DNA of 44,650 bases, taken from assembly GCA_964480455.1 (NCBI GenBank), contig CAYZQI010000022.1, positions 1 through 44,650 on the forward strand, read 5' to 3'. This DNA is from JAABSX01 sp964480455. Lineage in GTDB: Bacteria > Bacteroidota > Bacteroidia > Cytophagales > Microscillaceae. The translations under genes were made by a program, and so were the position numbers. The notes under the pieces are model-generated. The model did not search any database. It had not been told where the DNA came from and was given only the letters and a program-made list of their open reading frames with translations. Below, piece by piece: positions 24,423 through 32,772 of the stretch (position 1 is the first letter of the stretch; every line of letters begins with the position of its first letter).

Positions 24423-25118
24423 ATGAATGAATTAAACCATATTTGGCAAGATTTGCAAGCATCTTGGAAACGAAATCTTGAAAATACCAACCTCTGGGAA
24501 AATATCAACCAAGAATGGCGTAGGCTTTTCGAGCCAAGCCAAAATTGGTGGAATCAACTTAACCCTGAATGGCAACAATTGCTCAAAGCACACATTGGAA
24601 ATTTTGAACCATCTCATAATATCACGGAAGATGACCTCAAAAAAATCATCAGTCTGCAAGAAATCAATGCCAGTGATTGTAAAGTAGTGAGCCTAGCACC
24701 ACTCAGACAGCTTAGGTTTTTGCAATCTATTGACCTGAACAATACCAACATTACACAATTAGACGATATTGCCTTTTTGCCCAATCTGATGCGCTTATCA
24801 GCAGCTAATACGCCTATCTATGACCTGACACCTCTCAAAAAACTTAAAAATCTGCGCTATTTGGAGATAAGCCTCACTGATGTAGATTCGCTCAAAGCAT
24901 TGGTACGGCTATCTAACCTGAAAGTGCTTAAATGCAATCATACTTACATCAAAAACCTCAGACCGCTCTACAGGCTTCAAAAATTGCAAGAGCTACATTG
25001 TGAGCAGACACCACTGAAAGACCGACAGGTACGCCGTTTTAAGCAGCGATTTCCAGCTACACAGGTGGTATTTCGCTTCAAAAAAAACCAAGCCGAGCGT
25101 ACAAATTGGTTTTGGTAA
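24423..25118 (+). CDS. Leucine-rich-repeat protein
   Basis: 231 residues from the ATG at 24423. Residues 1-60 are Trp/Asn-rich (many NLW, QEW, NWW phrases) and not repetitive. Residues about 75-200 are 5-6 leucine-rich repeats of about 22 residues: LAPLRQLRFLQSIDLNNTNI, LPNLMRLSAANTPI, LKKLKNLRYLEISLTDV, LSNLKVLKCNHTYI, LQKLQELHCEQTPL. This is the bacterial short LRR type and forms a curved solenoid for protein binding. There is no signal peptide, so it is probably cytoplasmic. The end is basic (RFKQRFPATQVVFRFKKNQ). No partner is evident. Confidence 0.85.
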   Translation: MNELNHIWQDLQASWKRNLENTNLWENINQEWRRLFEPSQNWWNQLNPEWQQLLKAHIGNFEPSHNITEDDLKKIISLQEINASDCKVVSLAPLRQLRFLQSIDLNNTNITQLDDIAFLPNLMRLSAANTPIYDLTPLKKLKNLRYLEISLTDVDSLKALVRLSNLKVLKCNHTYIKNLRPLYRLQKLQELHCEQTPLKDRQVRRFKQRFPATQVVFRFKKNQAERTNWFW

Positions 25119-25263
25119 GAGTACTTCTCACTAACCGAGCGTGGTAGCATCTATTATTCGAGATTGATTTGCTTTTTTAGTACAAGTTTTGCTCTTTTGC
25201 AATTCAAACGAGCGTAAGAGCCAAATGCTACTACCTAGATAGACCATTCACAACCAAAATTGT

Positions 25264-26253
25264 ATGGAATCAGAAATTAAAGACCTCAAAATAGATTATC
25301 ACGCTAAAATAAGGCAAGCGTTCAGGGAAATGCGCAAAGTGGTCATAGGGCAAGATTATATGATTAATCGCCTATTGATTGGCTTATTTACTAATGGGCA
25401 TGTACTCCTAGAAGGAGTGCCAGGCTTGGCTAAAACCCTCACAGTCAATACCCTTGCAAAAGTACTCGACCTCAAATTCCAACGCTTGCAATTTACCCCT
25501 GACCTGCTCCCCGCCGATTTGATTGGAACAATGGTCTATAACCAAAAAGAAGGTGATTTTCAGGTCAAAAAAGGGCCTATCTTTGCTAACCTTATTCTAG
25601 CTGATGAAGTAAACCGCTCACCTGCCAAAGTGCAATCTGCCTTGCTAGAAGCTATGCAAGAAAAACAAGTAACTATCGGAGAAACCACTTATCTCTTGGA
25701 TAAGCCATTTTTGGTATTGGCTACCCAAAATCCTATAGAACAAGAAGGCACTTACCCACTGCCCGAAGCACAAATAGACCGATTTATGATGAAGATACAC
25801 GTAAGCTATCCTGGCAAAGAACTAGAGCTAGAAGTGATGCGCCGTATGTCTAACATGAACTTCAAGGCGGAGATTAACCCCATTCTCGACAAAGAGGATA
25901 TTTTTGCTATTCGTGATGAAATCAACCAAGTAAGTGTTTCTGAATCATTAGAAAAATATATGATTGAGCTAGTATATGCCACACGAAACCCCGCTGAGTA
26001 TGGACTAAAAAATGAGGCAAACTATGTGCAGTTTGGCGTTTCTACACGTGCATGCATAGACCTTCATCGTTCTGCCAAGGCTCTTGCTTATATGGACGAG
26101 CGAAACTATGTGCTTCCTGAAGACATCAAAGAGGTAAGCCATGATGTGTTTAATCATCGCGTCTCGCTCAACTACGAAGCCGAGGCCGAAGGCATCACAA
26201 GCACGCAAGTGATAGAAAACATCTTACAGAATGTCCCTATTAATAAAGATTAA
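25264..26253 (+). CDS. MoxR-family AAA+ ATPase
   Basis: A 329-residue AAA+ protein. Walker A GVPGLAKT at 51-58, Walker B LILADEVNRSPAKVQSALLEAMQE near 111-134, sensor 1 ATQNP near 157-161, then EGTYPLPEAQIDRFM with the arginine-finger region, and lid domain to the end. MoxR ATPases usually act as chaperones with VWA-domain partners and lie upstream of DUF58 and Bat genes. Here no such gene follows; the next gene is convergent, so this is an orphan copy. The start MESEIKDLKID is clean. Confidence 0.93.
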   Translation: MESEIKDLKIDYHAKIRQAFREMRKVVIGQDYMINRLLIGLFTNGHVLLEGVPGLAKTLTVNTLAKVLDLKFQRLQFTPDLLPADLIGTMVYNQKEGDFQVKKGPIFANLILADEVNRSPAKVQSALLEAMQEKQVTIGETTYLLDKPFLVLATQNPIEQEGTYPLPEAQIDRFMMKIHVSYPGKELELEVMRRMSNMNFKAEINPILDKEDIFAIRDEINQVSVSESLEKYMIELVYATRNPAEYGLKNEANYVQFGVSTRACIDLHRSAKALAYMDERNYVLPEDIKEVSHDVFNHRVSLNYEAEAEGITSTQVIENILQNVPINKD

Positions 26254-26254
26254 A

Positions 26255-26323
26255 GCCTTTCTTATAGCTGTACTATCATTAAAAAGAAAGGCGCAGTGAA
26301 TCTCTAATCTGCACCTTTTTATT
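26255..26323 (+). terminator. Terminator after moxR-like gene, with overlapping alternative hairpin
   Basis: Arms 26287-26296 and 26309-26318 form a 10-bp stem with one G-T wobble and a 12-base loop, followed by T5-A-T4. A second possible 9-bp hairpin (26255-26263 with 26284-26292) shares bases with the first arm, so the two cannot form together. Flanking A and T runs could allow use from both sides between the convergent genes. Confidence 0.65.
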
Positions 26324-26337
26324 TTATTATGGTAGGG

Positions 26338-27336
26338 TTATATTTTGGCTAACTCACCTTTGAGGTAATTGATGACATCAATCTCAAACGAATCTACTTG
26401 GTTAAGTTCAGCAAGGTAATAAGATACCCAATCGAACAAGTGGATGAGGTAGAGATTTTGTGCAATGAACGAAGTGCCTTGTGGCTGAATGGTAATCACA
26501 TTGGCGGCCTTCTTTGCAAAAATTTGGTGGCAGATGTCCATTCTGTGGCTTACGCGGGGGTGGTCAAAGTCGCTTTTTACCATAATCACGGCAGTATATT
26601 GATATACCTCGGGCAGCAAGCCCCAGCCTACTAATTCATTGTGGTTCATTTCGGGAAATACATTCACGTGGCAAAGCTGCTTGGCGTTTTCATTGATTTG
26701 CTGCTGGAAGCGCACCAAATTAGGGCCAAAAGGAATATCACTATAAAGAATAGGGCTTTTGCCGTAGAGTTCGTGGGCAAGTGCTTTGGCTTGAGTCTGA
26801 ATGTCAGTTTGGCTACTATTAAGTAACTCTATGGCTTCTTTCAAATCTTTGCTAAAAAAACCATTGATGAGCTTGTAGCCTTTGAGTACAAAGAGCAATT
26901 GTGTGAGTGAAAGCCCTAAAAACGCCCTTGGGCAGGGTGCTTCATTGGGTACTTGCACATGGTCATAACCTTCTTTTTGTGCAATATCGAGGGCTTTGCC
27001 TCCTGAGGTAAGACAGAAGATATGCGCTTTTCTCTTCTGGGCTTTCTCTAATGCAGCCAATGTTTCTTCGGTATTACCCGAAAAACTAGAAGCAATAAAC
27101 AGCGTATGTTCATCAACAAAGCGCGGGATGTCGTAAGTTTTTGTAATACTGTAAGGCACTTTGAGTTTATCAGCTACAAAAGCCTCTACAAGGTTAGCAC
27201 CTATGCCCGAACCTCCCAGCCCTGCCACTAGCACATTGTGGATTGCGTTTTTAGGTTCACTAAACTGAATTTTTTGTCCAATTTTGACGGCATTTTGCAG
27301 TTGCTGCGGAAAACCAAGAATCAAATCGTGCATCAT
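26338..27336 (-). CDS. Bifunctional phosphoglucose/phosphomannose isomerase-like SIS protein
   Basis: From the ATG at 27336 this is 332 residues (another ATG follows at the next codon; a TTG two codons upstream is unlikely). Two SIS folds: VAGLGGSGIGANLVEAF near 38-54 binds the sugar phosphate, and IASSFSGNTEETLAALEKA near 83-101 is the phosphate loop. MNHNELVGW near 225 supplies the conserved His/Glu region of the PGI/PMI family. Such enzymes interconvert glucose-6-P or mannose-6-P with fructose-6-P. The family is typical of archaea and some bacteria; classical PGI is much larger. It is divergent from the YraN gene. Confidence 0.87.
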   Translation of the reverse strand: MMHDLILGFPQQLQNAVKIGQKIQFSEPKNAIHNVLVAGLGGSGIGANLVEAFVADKLKVPYSITKTYDIPRFVDEHTLFIASSFSGNTEETLAALEKAQKRKAHIFCLTSGGKALDIAQKEGYDHVQVPNEAPCPRAFLGLSLTQLLFVLKGYKLINGFFSKDLKEAIELLNSSQTDIQTQAKALAHELYGKSPILYSDIPFGPNLVRFQQQINENAKQLCHVNVFPEMNHNELVGWGLLPEVYQYTAVIMVKSDFDHPRVSHRMDICHQIFAKKAANVITIQPQGTSFIAQNLYLIHLFDWVSYYLAELNQVDSFEIDVINYLKGELAKI

Positions 27337-27696
27337 AATCAATTTTTATTTTGTTTGTTATTAAATTGTGGAGTAAGTTTTTATTTTTATCAGAGTTTTT
27401 TAAGACAGACAGGGTTTATAATGGTTTTTAGATGGTTTTGAGGGTAAGAAGTTAGCTGCTTACTTACTGCGATAAGGACAAACATACCACAAATATTATC
27501 TAGCAATCAGATTTTTTTGCTTACAAAAGAAACAATATTGCCTAAATCTCACCTGAGTACAATAAAACATTATTTATTATAACCTTTCGCAAAGATAATC
27601 AAGTTTATGATAACCGTAGATAATTCTTGTAAAAATACAATTAACACTCAAGAGGATTTAACAACACTTTTTCTCAAAAATACGTCTAAACTCAGT

Positions 27697-28065
27697 ATGA
27701 CAAAACAAATTAATACCGCTGAAAAAGGATTACGGGGAGAGCAAATTGCTACTGAATATCTCAAAGAGAAAGGCTATCAAGTCATTTTAAGAAATTATCG
27801 CTTTAAGCGTTCAGAAATTGACTTAATTGCTTTGAAGCAAGATATATTGGTTTTTGTGGAAGTAAAATTTCACCAAGATAAAGGCTATGGCTTCCCTGAA
27901 GAAGCTGTAAGCCTTGCCCAACAAGCACGTGTAGCGCACGCTGCCGAGCACTATATCTTTGAAAGCAACTGGCAAGGTGATATACGTTTTGACATCATAG
28001 CCATACAAACCAATGAAGAAGCAAATTTTTTTGATGTGCAACATTTTGAAGATGCTTTTTATTAG
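27697..28065 (+). CDS. YraN/UPF0102 family endonuclease-like protein
   Basis: 122 residues from the ATG at 27697, the usual size of the family; a longer frame from 27607 adds 30 non-conserved residues. Typical text: GEQIATEYLKEKGYQVILRNYRFKRSEIDLIA followed by LVFVEVKFH. The Glu, Asp and ExK form a PD-(D/E)xK nuclease-like core related to Holliday-junction resolvases. The cellular role is not established. It sits divergent from the PGI/PMI gene, with about 360 bases between the chosen starts. Confidence 0.88.
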   Translation: MTKQINTAEKGLRGEQIATEYLKEKGYQVILRNYRFKRSEIDLIALKQDILVFVEVKFHQDKGYGFPEEAVSLAQQARVAHAAEHYIFESNWQGDIRFDIIAIQTNEEANFFDVQHFEDAFY

Positions 28066-28310
28066 GTTGAGCAAATCCAAGCAGCCTCTGGCAGTATCTA
28101 CTCAAAGCTGCTATTAGTAAACTAATGATAGCCATTTGTAAAATTAAATTAGATTATTTTACGTTTTTCAAATCATAATCCCTAACTTTAAACTCAAGTT
28201 TAACAATCGTTGCTATCAGACAAAGCAAAACAAAAGTGCATCAAAACAACCAATCATATACCTAAAATGATTGTAGAAGATTCCTTTTGACATTTGGCTA
28301 TCAAATAATT

Positions 28311-29405
28311 ATGAAATCTAAACGACTTTTTCTTGTTGTATTTTTTTGCTTGCTTACTTCTTACAATCAACCAGTTGTGAGTCAATCACTTGCAGGGCAA
28401 AAAGTAGATAAAACTGAGCGTGTGAAAGCAGATTCACTGCAAAATCAACGCACAAAACTGGAAAAAGCTCAGCAGGATACTCATCTACAAGCTTATCAGC
28501 AAGCTCAGATATTCTGGGTTTTTACTTTGCTGCTTGCCTTGGGGCTTGTGGTGTATTTGCTATACAAGTACTTGCTGCTTCAAAACAAATTCAAGCAGCT
28601 TTCTGAGGAGCTTCGCCTGCAACAAATGCATTACAAAACCATCTCTACTGAAAAAAATACCTTAGATAAACTCTACGAAAACCAAGAAGACCTTATGAGG
28701 GGAGTAGCCCACGACCTCAAAGCACCCCTTAATAGAGTTTATGGATTGGTAGATGTTATATTCTTGCAGGCAAAAAACCTCAGTAAAGAGCAAGAAAAAT
28801 ACCTGAACCTCATCCAAAGGGTTGCCAATGAAGCCCGTAATATGATACAAAATTGGTTAGATGTAAAAGCCATTGAAAGCCAAAAATTACAAATTCATCT
28901 CGCTGAAACTGACCTGAGGCAACTTCTGGAAGATTTGATAACTAGCTACCAAGAAACTGCACAAAAAAAATCTATTAAAATAGATTCTCAAATACAAATG
29001 GCAGTACCTTTGTACGTTACGGACAGTAATTTATTGAGCAGGATATTAGACAATTTACTCTCTAATGCAGTCAAATTTTCACCGCTCAATGAGGTGATTA
29101 AATTTAGTGTAAGAACAGAAAAAGACCATCTTATTTTTGAAGTAGAAGACCACGGAATAGGTATCAACGAACATGAAAAGAGTAAACTTTTTCAGAAATT
29201 TCAGAAACTGAGTGCTAGACCTACAGCAGGAGAAAGCTCCACAGGGCTAGGACTTTCTATTGTAAAAACTCTCGTTATTCACCTAAAAGGTAGGGTAGAA
29301 GTAGAAAGCGTAGTAGGAGAGGGGAGTATCTTCCGAGTAATACTACCCAAAAAATACTCTCCAGAGCAGTTTCAAGACACCAATCTGGTGGAGGTTCGCA
29401 CTTGA
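28311..29405 (+). CDS. Sensor histidine kinase (membrane-bound, no large sensor domain)
   Basis: 364 residues from the ATG at 28311 (a TTG eight codons upstream is less likely). A signal peptide or first helix at 1-20 is followed by a short polar periplasmic stretch of about 45 residues, one membrane helix at about 67-89, then a coiled coil. The H-box AHDLKAPLNRVYG has the phospho-accepting His at 134. N-box DNLLSNAVKFSP, G1 VEDHGIGI and G2 STGLGLSIVKTL follow. The kinase core is complete. The small external part suggests sensing in the membrane or through a partner. No response-regulator gene is next to it, so it is an orphan. Confidence 0.92.
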   Translation: MKSKRLFLVVFFCLLTSYNQPVVSQSLAGQKVDKTERVKADSLQNQRTKLEKAQQDTHLQAYQQAQIFWVFTLLLALGLVVYLLYKYLLLQNKFKQLSEELRLQQMHYKTISTEKNTLDKLYENQEDLMRGVAHDLKAPLNRVYGLVDVIFLQAKNLSKEQEKYLNLIQRVANEARNMIQNWLDVKAIESQKLQIHLAETDLRQLLEDLITSYQETAQKKSIKIDSQIQMAVPLYVTDSNLLSRILDNLLSNAVKFSPLNEVIKFSVRTEKDHLIFEVEDHGIGINEHEKSKLFQKFQKLSARPTAGESSTGLGLSIVKTLVIHLKGRVEVESVVGEGSIFRVILPKKYSPEQFQDTNLVEVRT

Positions 29406-29772
29406 GATTTGGTTTCAAAAATTTCTGAAAGTTCACTATATAACATATATAAGGCAAAGCAAATTGGCTAGTTTTTGTCCTAAATAGGCGCAGGGTTCAA
29501 ATGAGCAACACTCAGATACTTTCTTAATAATTGGGACAAGTAATGAAGATAAGTTGGTACACCTAATTTATGCCTAGCAACGCACCTCCCACTAGCACTA
29601 GCAAAAAATAAAAACCTTCTTTTTGAGCTTTTTACAAACTTATTGAGTGATTGTTAGTTTAGAAAATATTGGTGCTTTGCGTGCATCAAAAAAGTTCCCT
29701 ATTTGGTTGCAATAAACACTTCTTTGATGAACTCAATGCCTTTATAGCGCAAAACAAAAAAACCTTAAAATT
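29406..29772. other. Gene-free stretch between the kinase and the small cysteine-rich gene
   Basis: About 365 bases with no convincing frame on either strand. A TATA-like run (about 29440-29452) and scattered T-runs are present, but no strong hairpin, promoter pair or RNA gene. Confidence 0.4.
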
Positions 29773-29994
29773 ATGTTGGAATTCAAGATTTATAAATTTG
29801 ATTTTAAATGCGATTGTTGTGGTGAAGAAACCTGTATGGGTATCATAGGATTTACCAAACTTGTCCCAAACATTTGCGATTTGTGCCTCATCAACGGATT
29901 TGATGGCGAAGAACAGTTTATTGAAGATGATAAAGCAAGGCAAACCTCTACCGTGAAATCAGAACAAAATAACTCCAACGACACCACCCTATAA
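29773..29994 (+). CDS. Small cysteine-rich (putative zinc-binding) protein
   Basis: A 73-residue frame. The N-terminal 40 residues hold six Cys: 13, 15, 16 and 21 in FKCDCCGEETC, and 35 and 38 in PNICDLC. That spacing suggests a zinc-ribbon or similar metal knuckle. The last 25 residues are polar and probably disordered. There is no signal peptide. I do not recognise the family. It is supported by an ordinary ATG and the CxxC pattern, but could still be a chance frame. It lies alone between the histidine kinase and tex. Confidence 0.55.
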   Translation: MLEFKIYKFDFKCDCCGEETCMGIIGFTKLVPNICDLCLINGFDGEEQFIEDDKARQTSTVKSEQNNSNDTTL

Positions 29995-30126
29995 AATAAA
30001 ATGCTTGACTTTCTCAAGCAATTATCATTTTCTTTCAACAATAGTAATTTTTGAATAGTGTATTAGATAATGATGATGATACTGAGCCAATCATCAGTTT
30101 AAGGTTCGTAATGTCTAAACTTGAAA

Positions 30127-30249
30127 CATTGAGCAGCCCAGCTTTTGCTCAATGTATATCTTCTAAAAAACTAATAGTGTTGAGGTGTTCCAGCTCTTTC
30201 TCGTGTACGCTCACATGAATGGAAGTCAAAATTATTCCATTCTTTTTTT
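30127..30249 (+). other. Two hairpins before tex (possible small RNA or leader)
   Basis: A perfect 9-bp stem at 30127-30135 / 30146-30154 is followed by a second perfect 8-bp stem at 30217-30224 / 30235-30242. The second runs straight into a T-rich tract, like an intrinsic terminator. No open frame spans the region. The last hairpin may terminate transcription from the cysteine-rich gene, or both may belong to a short RNA. Confidence 0.35.
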
Positions 30250-30282
30250 ATCACTATGCGTAAAATAAAAGCCTTTTTTTAG

Positions 30283-30290
30283 TATTTTTG
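30283..30290 (+). promoter_or_regulatory. Possible -7 element for tex
   Basis: TATTTTTG fits TAnnTTTG and lies 34 bases before the tex ATG. A TTTG at -33 is not evident. Confidence 0.35.
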
Positions 30291-30324
30291 CATCTGAAAC
30301 AAGTCCAATTTATTTCAAAGACTT

Positions 30325-32697
30325 ATGATGGAAAATCCTCATTTTTCAAAAATTGCTAAAGAGCTCAATATCAAACAAACACAAGTAGCGGCCGTAGCCT
30401 TACTTCTTGATAATGATGCAACTATCCCATTTATAGCAAGGTACCGCAAAGAAGCAACCGGGAGTGCTGATGAAGTGATTATTGCTCAAATCAGAGACCG
30501 CCTAGCGCAACTTCGAGAGCTTGATAAAAGACGCGATACTATTTTGAAAACCATACAAGAGCAAGGTAAACTCACCGAAGAACTCAAAGCCCAGATTGAG
30601 CAAGCAGACACAATGAATGTGCTAGAGGACTTGTATCTGCCCTACAAACCCAAACGCCGTACTCGTGCTACGGTAGCCAAAGAGAAAGGACTTGAACCTC
30701 TCAGCCAAAAAATATTTGAACAAGAAAACTTCAACTTAGCCCAAGAAGCACAAAAATACATTAGCGAAGAAAAAGGGGTCAATACGCTCGAGGAGGCACT
30801 CGCTGGGGCAAGAGACATCATAGCAGAGCGTATCAATGAAGACCAAGTAGCAAGGGCAAATATCAGAGATTTGTTTGAGAAACAAGCCTCATTCGTAGCA
30901 AAGGTCATACCTGGGAAAGAAGAAGAAGGACAAAAATATAAGGATTATTTTGAGTGGAATGAAAAAATTACAGATGCTCCTTCACACAGAGTACTAGCAC
31001 TCAGACGTGCAGAAAAGGAAATGATTATCTCACTTGACCTAAGCCCCGACGAAGACGAAGCAATCGCTAGATTAGAAAAATATTTTGTCAAAACCAACAA
31101 TGAAGCAGGCACACAAATCAAAATTGCTGTCAAAGATGCTTACAAACGCTTGCTCAAATCTTCTATGGAGACTGAAATCAGGGTGCTTACAAAGCAAAAA
31201 GCAGATGCCGAAGCCATCAAAGTTTTTGCAGATAACCTCCGACAGCTACTACTTGCCCCCCCACTCGGTCAGAAAAGTGTGCTTGCCATAGATCCTGGAC
31301 TGAGAACAGGCTGCAAAGTGGTATGCCTCGATAAACAAGGGCAATTAGTATTTCATGCGGTTATTTTTCCTGATAGAAGACGTGTAGAAGCAACTGATAC
31401 CATCAGACAACTCTGCGAGCAGCTCAAAATAGAGGCAATTGCGATAGGCAATGGCACAGGTGGGCGCGAAACTGAGCATTTTGTGCGAGAAATAGGTCTG
31501 CCCAAAGAAATCACGATTGTGATGGTCAATGAAAGTGGTGCCTCTGTTTACTCTGCCTCTGAGGTAGCAAGGGAAGAATTTCCTGAACAAGATATTACCG
31601 TGAGAGGATCCGTTTCTATTGGGAGAAGGCTGATGGACCCTCTTGCCGAATTGGTAAAGATAGACCCTAAATCAATTGGTGTAGGGCAGTATCAGCACGA
31701 CGTGGACCAGAGCCAACTCAAAAAAAGTCTTGATGATGTAGTAGCAAGCTGTGTAAACTCCGTAGGCGTAGAACTCAATACAGCAAGTAAAGAATTGCTT
31801 ACTTATGTCTCGGGTCTGGGTCCTCAACTGGCTAAAAATATTGTAGAATATCGTAACCAAAATGGTGCTTTCCCCTCACGCAATGCACTTAAAGATGTAA
31901 CAAGACTAGGCGATAAAGCCTTCGAGCAGTCAGCAGGCTTTCTTAGAATCAGCAATGCACAAAATCCGCTCGATGCAAGTGCTGTACACCCCGAGAGCTA
32001 CCCCATAGTGGAGAAAATGGCCCAAGACCTCAACTGCTCAGTAGCTGACTTGATGCAAAAGCTTGAACTTCGTAAGCAAATCAATATAAAAGAATATGTA
32101 ACTGAGCACGTAGGGCTGCCCACCCTCACAGACATCATGGCAGAGCTTGCTAAACCCGGGCGCGACCCCCGCGACAAGTTCGAAGCTGTAGAGTTTGCGG
32201 AGGGTGTCAATAGCATAGAAGATTTACAAGTGGGTATGCAGCTCAATGGCATTGTTACCAATATTACTAATTTTGGTGCTTTTGTAGATGTGGGCGTACA
32301 CCAAGATGGCTTGGTGCATATTAGCGAGATGACCAACCGTTTTATCAAAAGTCCACATGAAGTAGTGAAAGTACAGCAAAAAGTACTCGTAACGGTCAAA
32401 GAAGTAGATGTAGCCCGAAAACGCATTAGTTTTTCTATGCTTAACGAAAGCGAAGCAAAGCCTAAAAGAGATAAAAAACAAGGCAATACAGAGCGAAAAG
32501 GAGAAACCCAAGTCAATGAAAGCCATCAAAAAGAGGGAAGAGCTAATAAATCAGCGTATTTCAAGAAAAACAAATCTGAAAAGCAAAAGAATCATCAAAA
32601 TAAGCCTCAAAACAAATCCAAGGCAGAGCCTAAGCCATCAGACATTGAAGATGAATTTCAAGCTAAATTACAGGCATTAAAAAATAAATTTCGGTAG
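30325..32697 (+). CDS. tex: Tex-family S1 RNA-binding transcription accessory protein
   Basis: A 790-residue protein with the Tex architecture: N-terminal helical region (IPFIARYRKEATGSADE near residue 35), the YqgF/RNase H-like fold near 325-450 (LAIDPGLRTGCKV), helix-hairpin-helix repeats near 490-570 (VGVELNTASKELLTYVSGLG), and one S1 domain at about 633-705 (GIVTNITNFGAFVDVGVHQDGLVHIS). Tex binds nucleic acids and affects transcription and stress tolerance. After the S1 domain comes a Lys/Asn/Gln-rich tail of about 80 residues, likely disordered. Two adjacent ATGs at 30325 and 30328 can serve as start. Confidence 0.95.
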   Translation: MMENPHFSKIAKELNIKQTQVAAVALLLDNDATIPFIARYRKEATGSADEVIIAQIRDRLAQLRELDKRRDTILKTIQEQGKLTEELKAQIEQADTMNVLEDLYLPYKPKRRTRATVAKEKGLEPLSQKIFEQENFNLAQEAQKYISEEKGVNTLEEALAGARDIIAERINEDQVARANIRDLFEKQASFVAKVIPGKEEEGQKYKDYFEWNEKITDAPSHRVLALRRAEKEMIISLDLSPDEDEAIARLEKYFVKTNNEAGTQIKIAVKDAYKRLLKSSMETEIRVLTKQKADAEAIKVFADNLRQLLLAPPLGQKSVLAIDPGLRTGCKVVCLDKQGQLVFHAVIFPDRRRVEATDTIRQLCEQLKIEAIAIGNGTGGRETEHFVREIGLPKEITIVMVNESGASVYSASEVAREEFPEQDITVRGSVSIGRRLMDPLAELVKIDPKSIGVGQYQHDVDQSQLKKSLDDVVASCVNSVGVELNTASKELLTYVSGLGPQLAKNIVEYRNQNGAFPSRNALKDVTRLGDKAFEQSAGFLRISNAQNPLDASAVHPESYPIVEKMAQDLNCSVADLMQKLELRKQINIKEYVTEHVGLPTLTDIMAELAKPGRDPRDKFEAVEFAEGVNSIEDLQVGMQLNGIVTNITNFGAFVDVGVHQDGLVHISEMTNRFIKSPHEVVKVQQKVLVTVKEVDVARKRISFSMLNESEAKPKRDKKQGNTERKGETQVNESHQKEGRANKSAYFKKNKSEKQKNHQNKPQNKSKAEPKPSDIEDEFQAKLQALKNKFR

Positions 32698-32772
32698 GGG
32701 GGCTTCCGTGTTTAGTACTGATTGATAAATTGATTGACTCATACATATATCTAAAAACTAAATTACAAACCT

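Noticed and set aside
25139..25240. Long-range inverted match (GGTAGCAT with ATGCTACTACC) and a repeated CGAGCGT before the MoxR gene
   Set aside because: About 75 bases separate short, imperfect arms; more likely chance than a riboswitch or attenuator.
27607..27696. Upstream extension of the YraN frame
   Set aside because: The 30 extra residues lack the family pattern, and the ATG at 27697 gives the standard length.
29485..29505. T-loop-like GGGTTCAAATG suggesting a tRNA
   Set aside because: No acceptor stem, anticodon arm or D arm can be formed around it.
31998..32516. 172-residue minus-strand frame inside tex
   Set aside because: Antisense shadow of the S1 region; composition (Ser/Thr/Leu-rich) and lack of any motif argue against coding.
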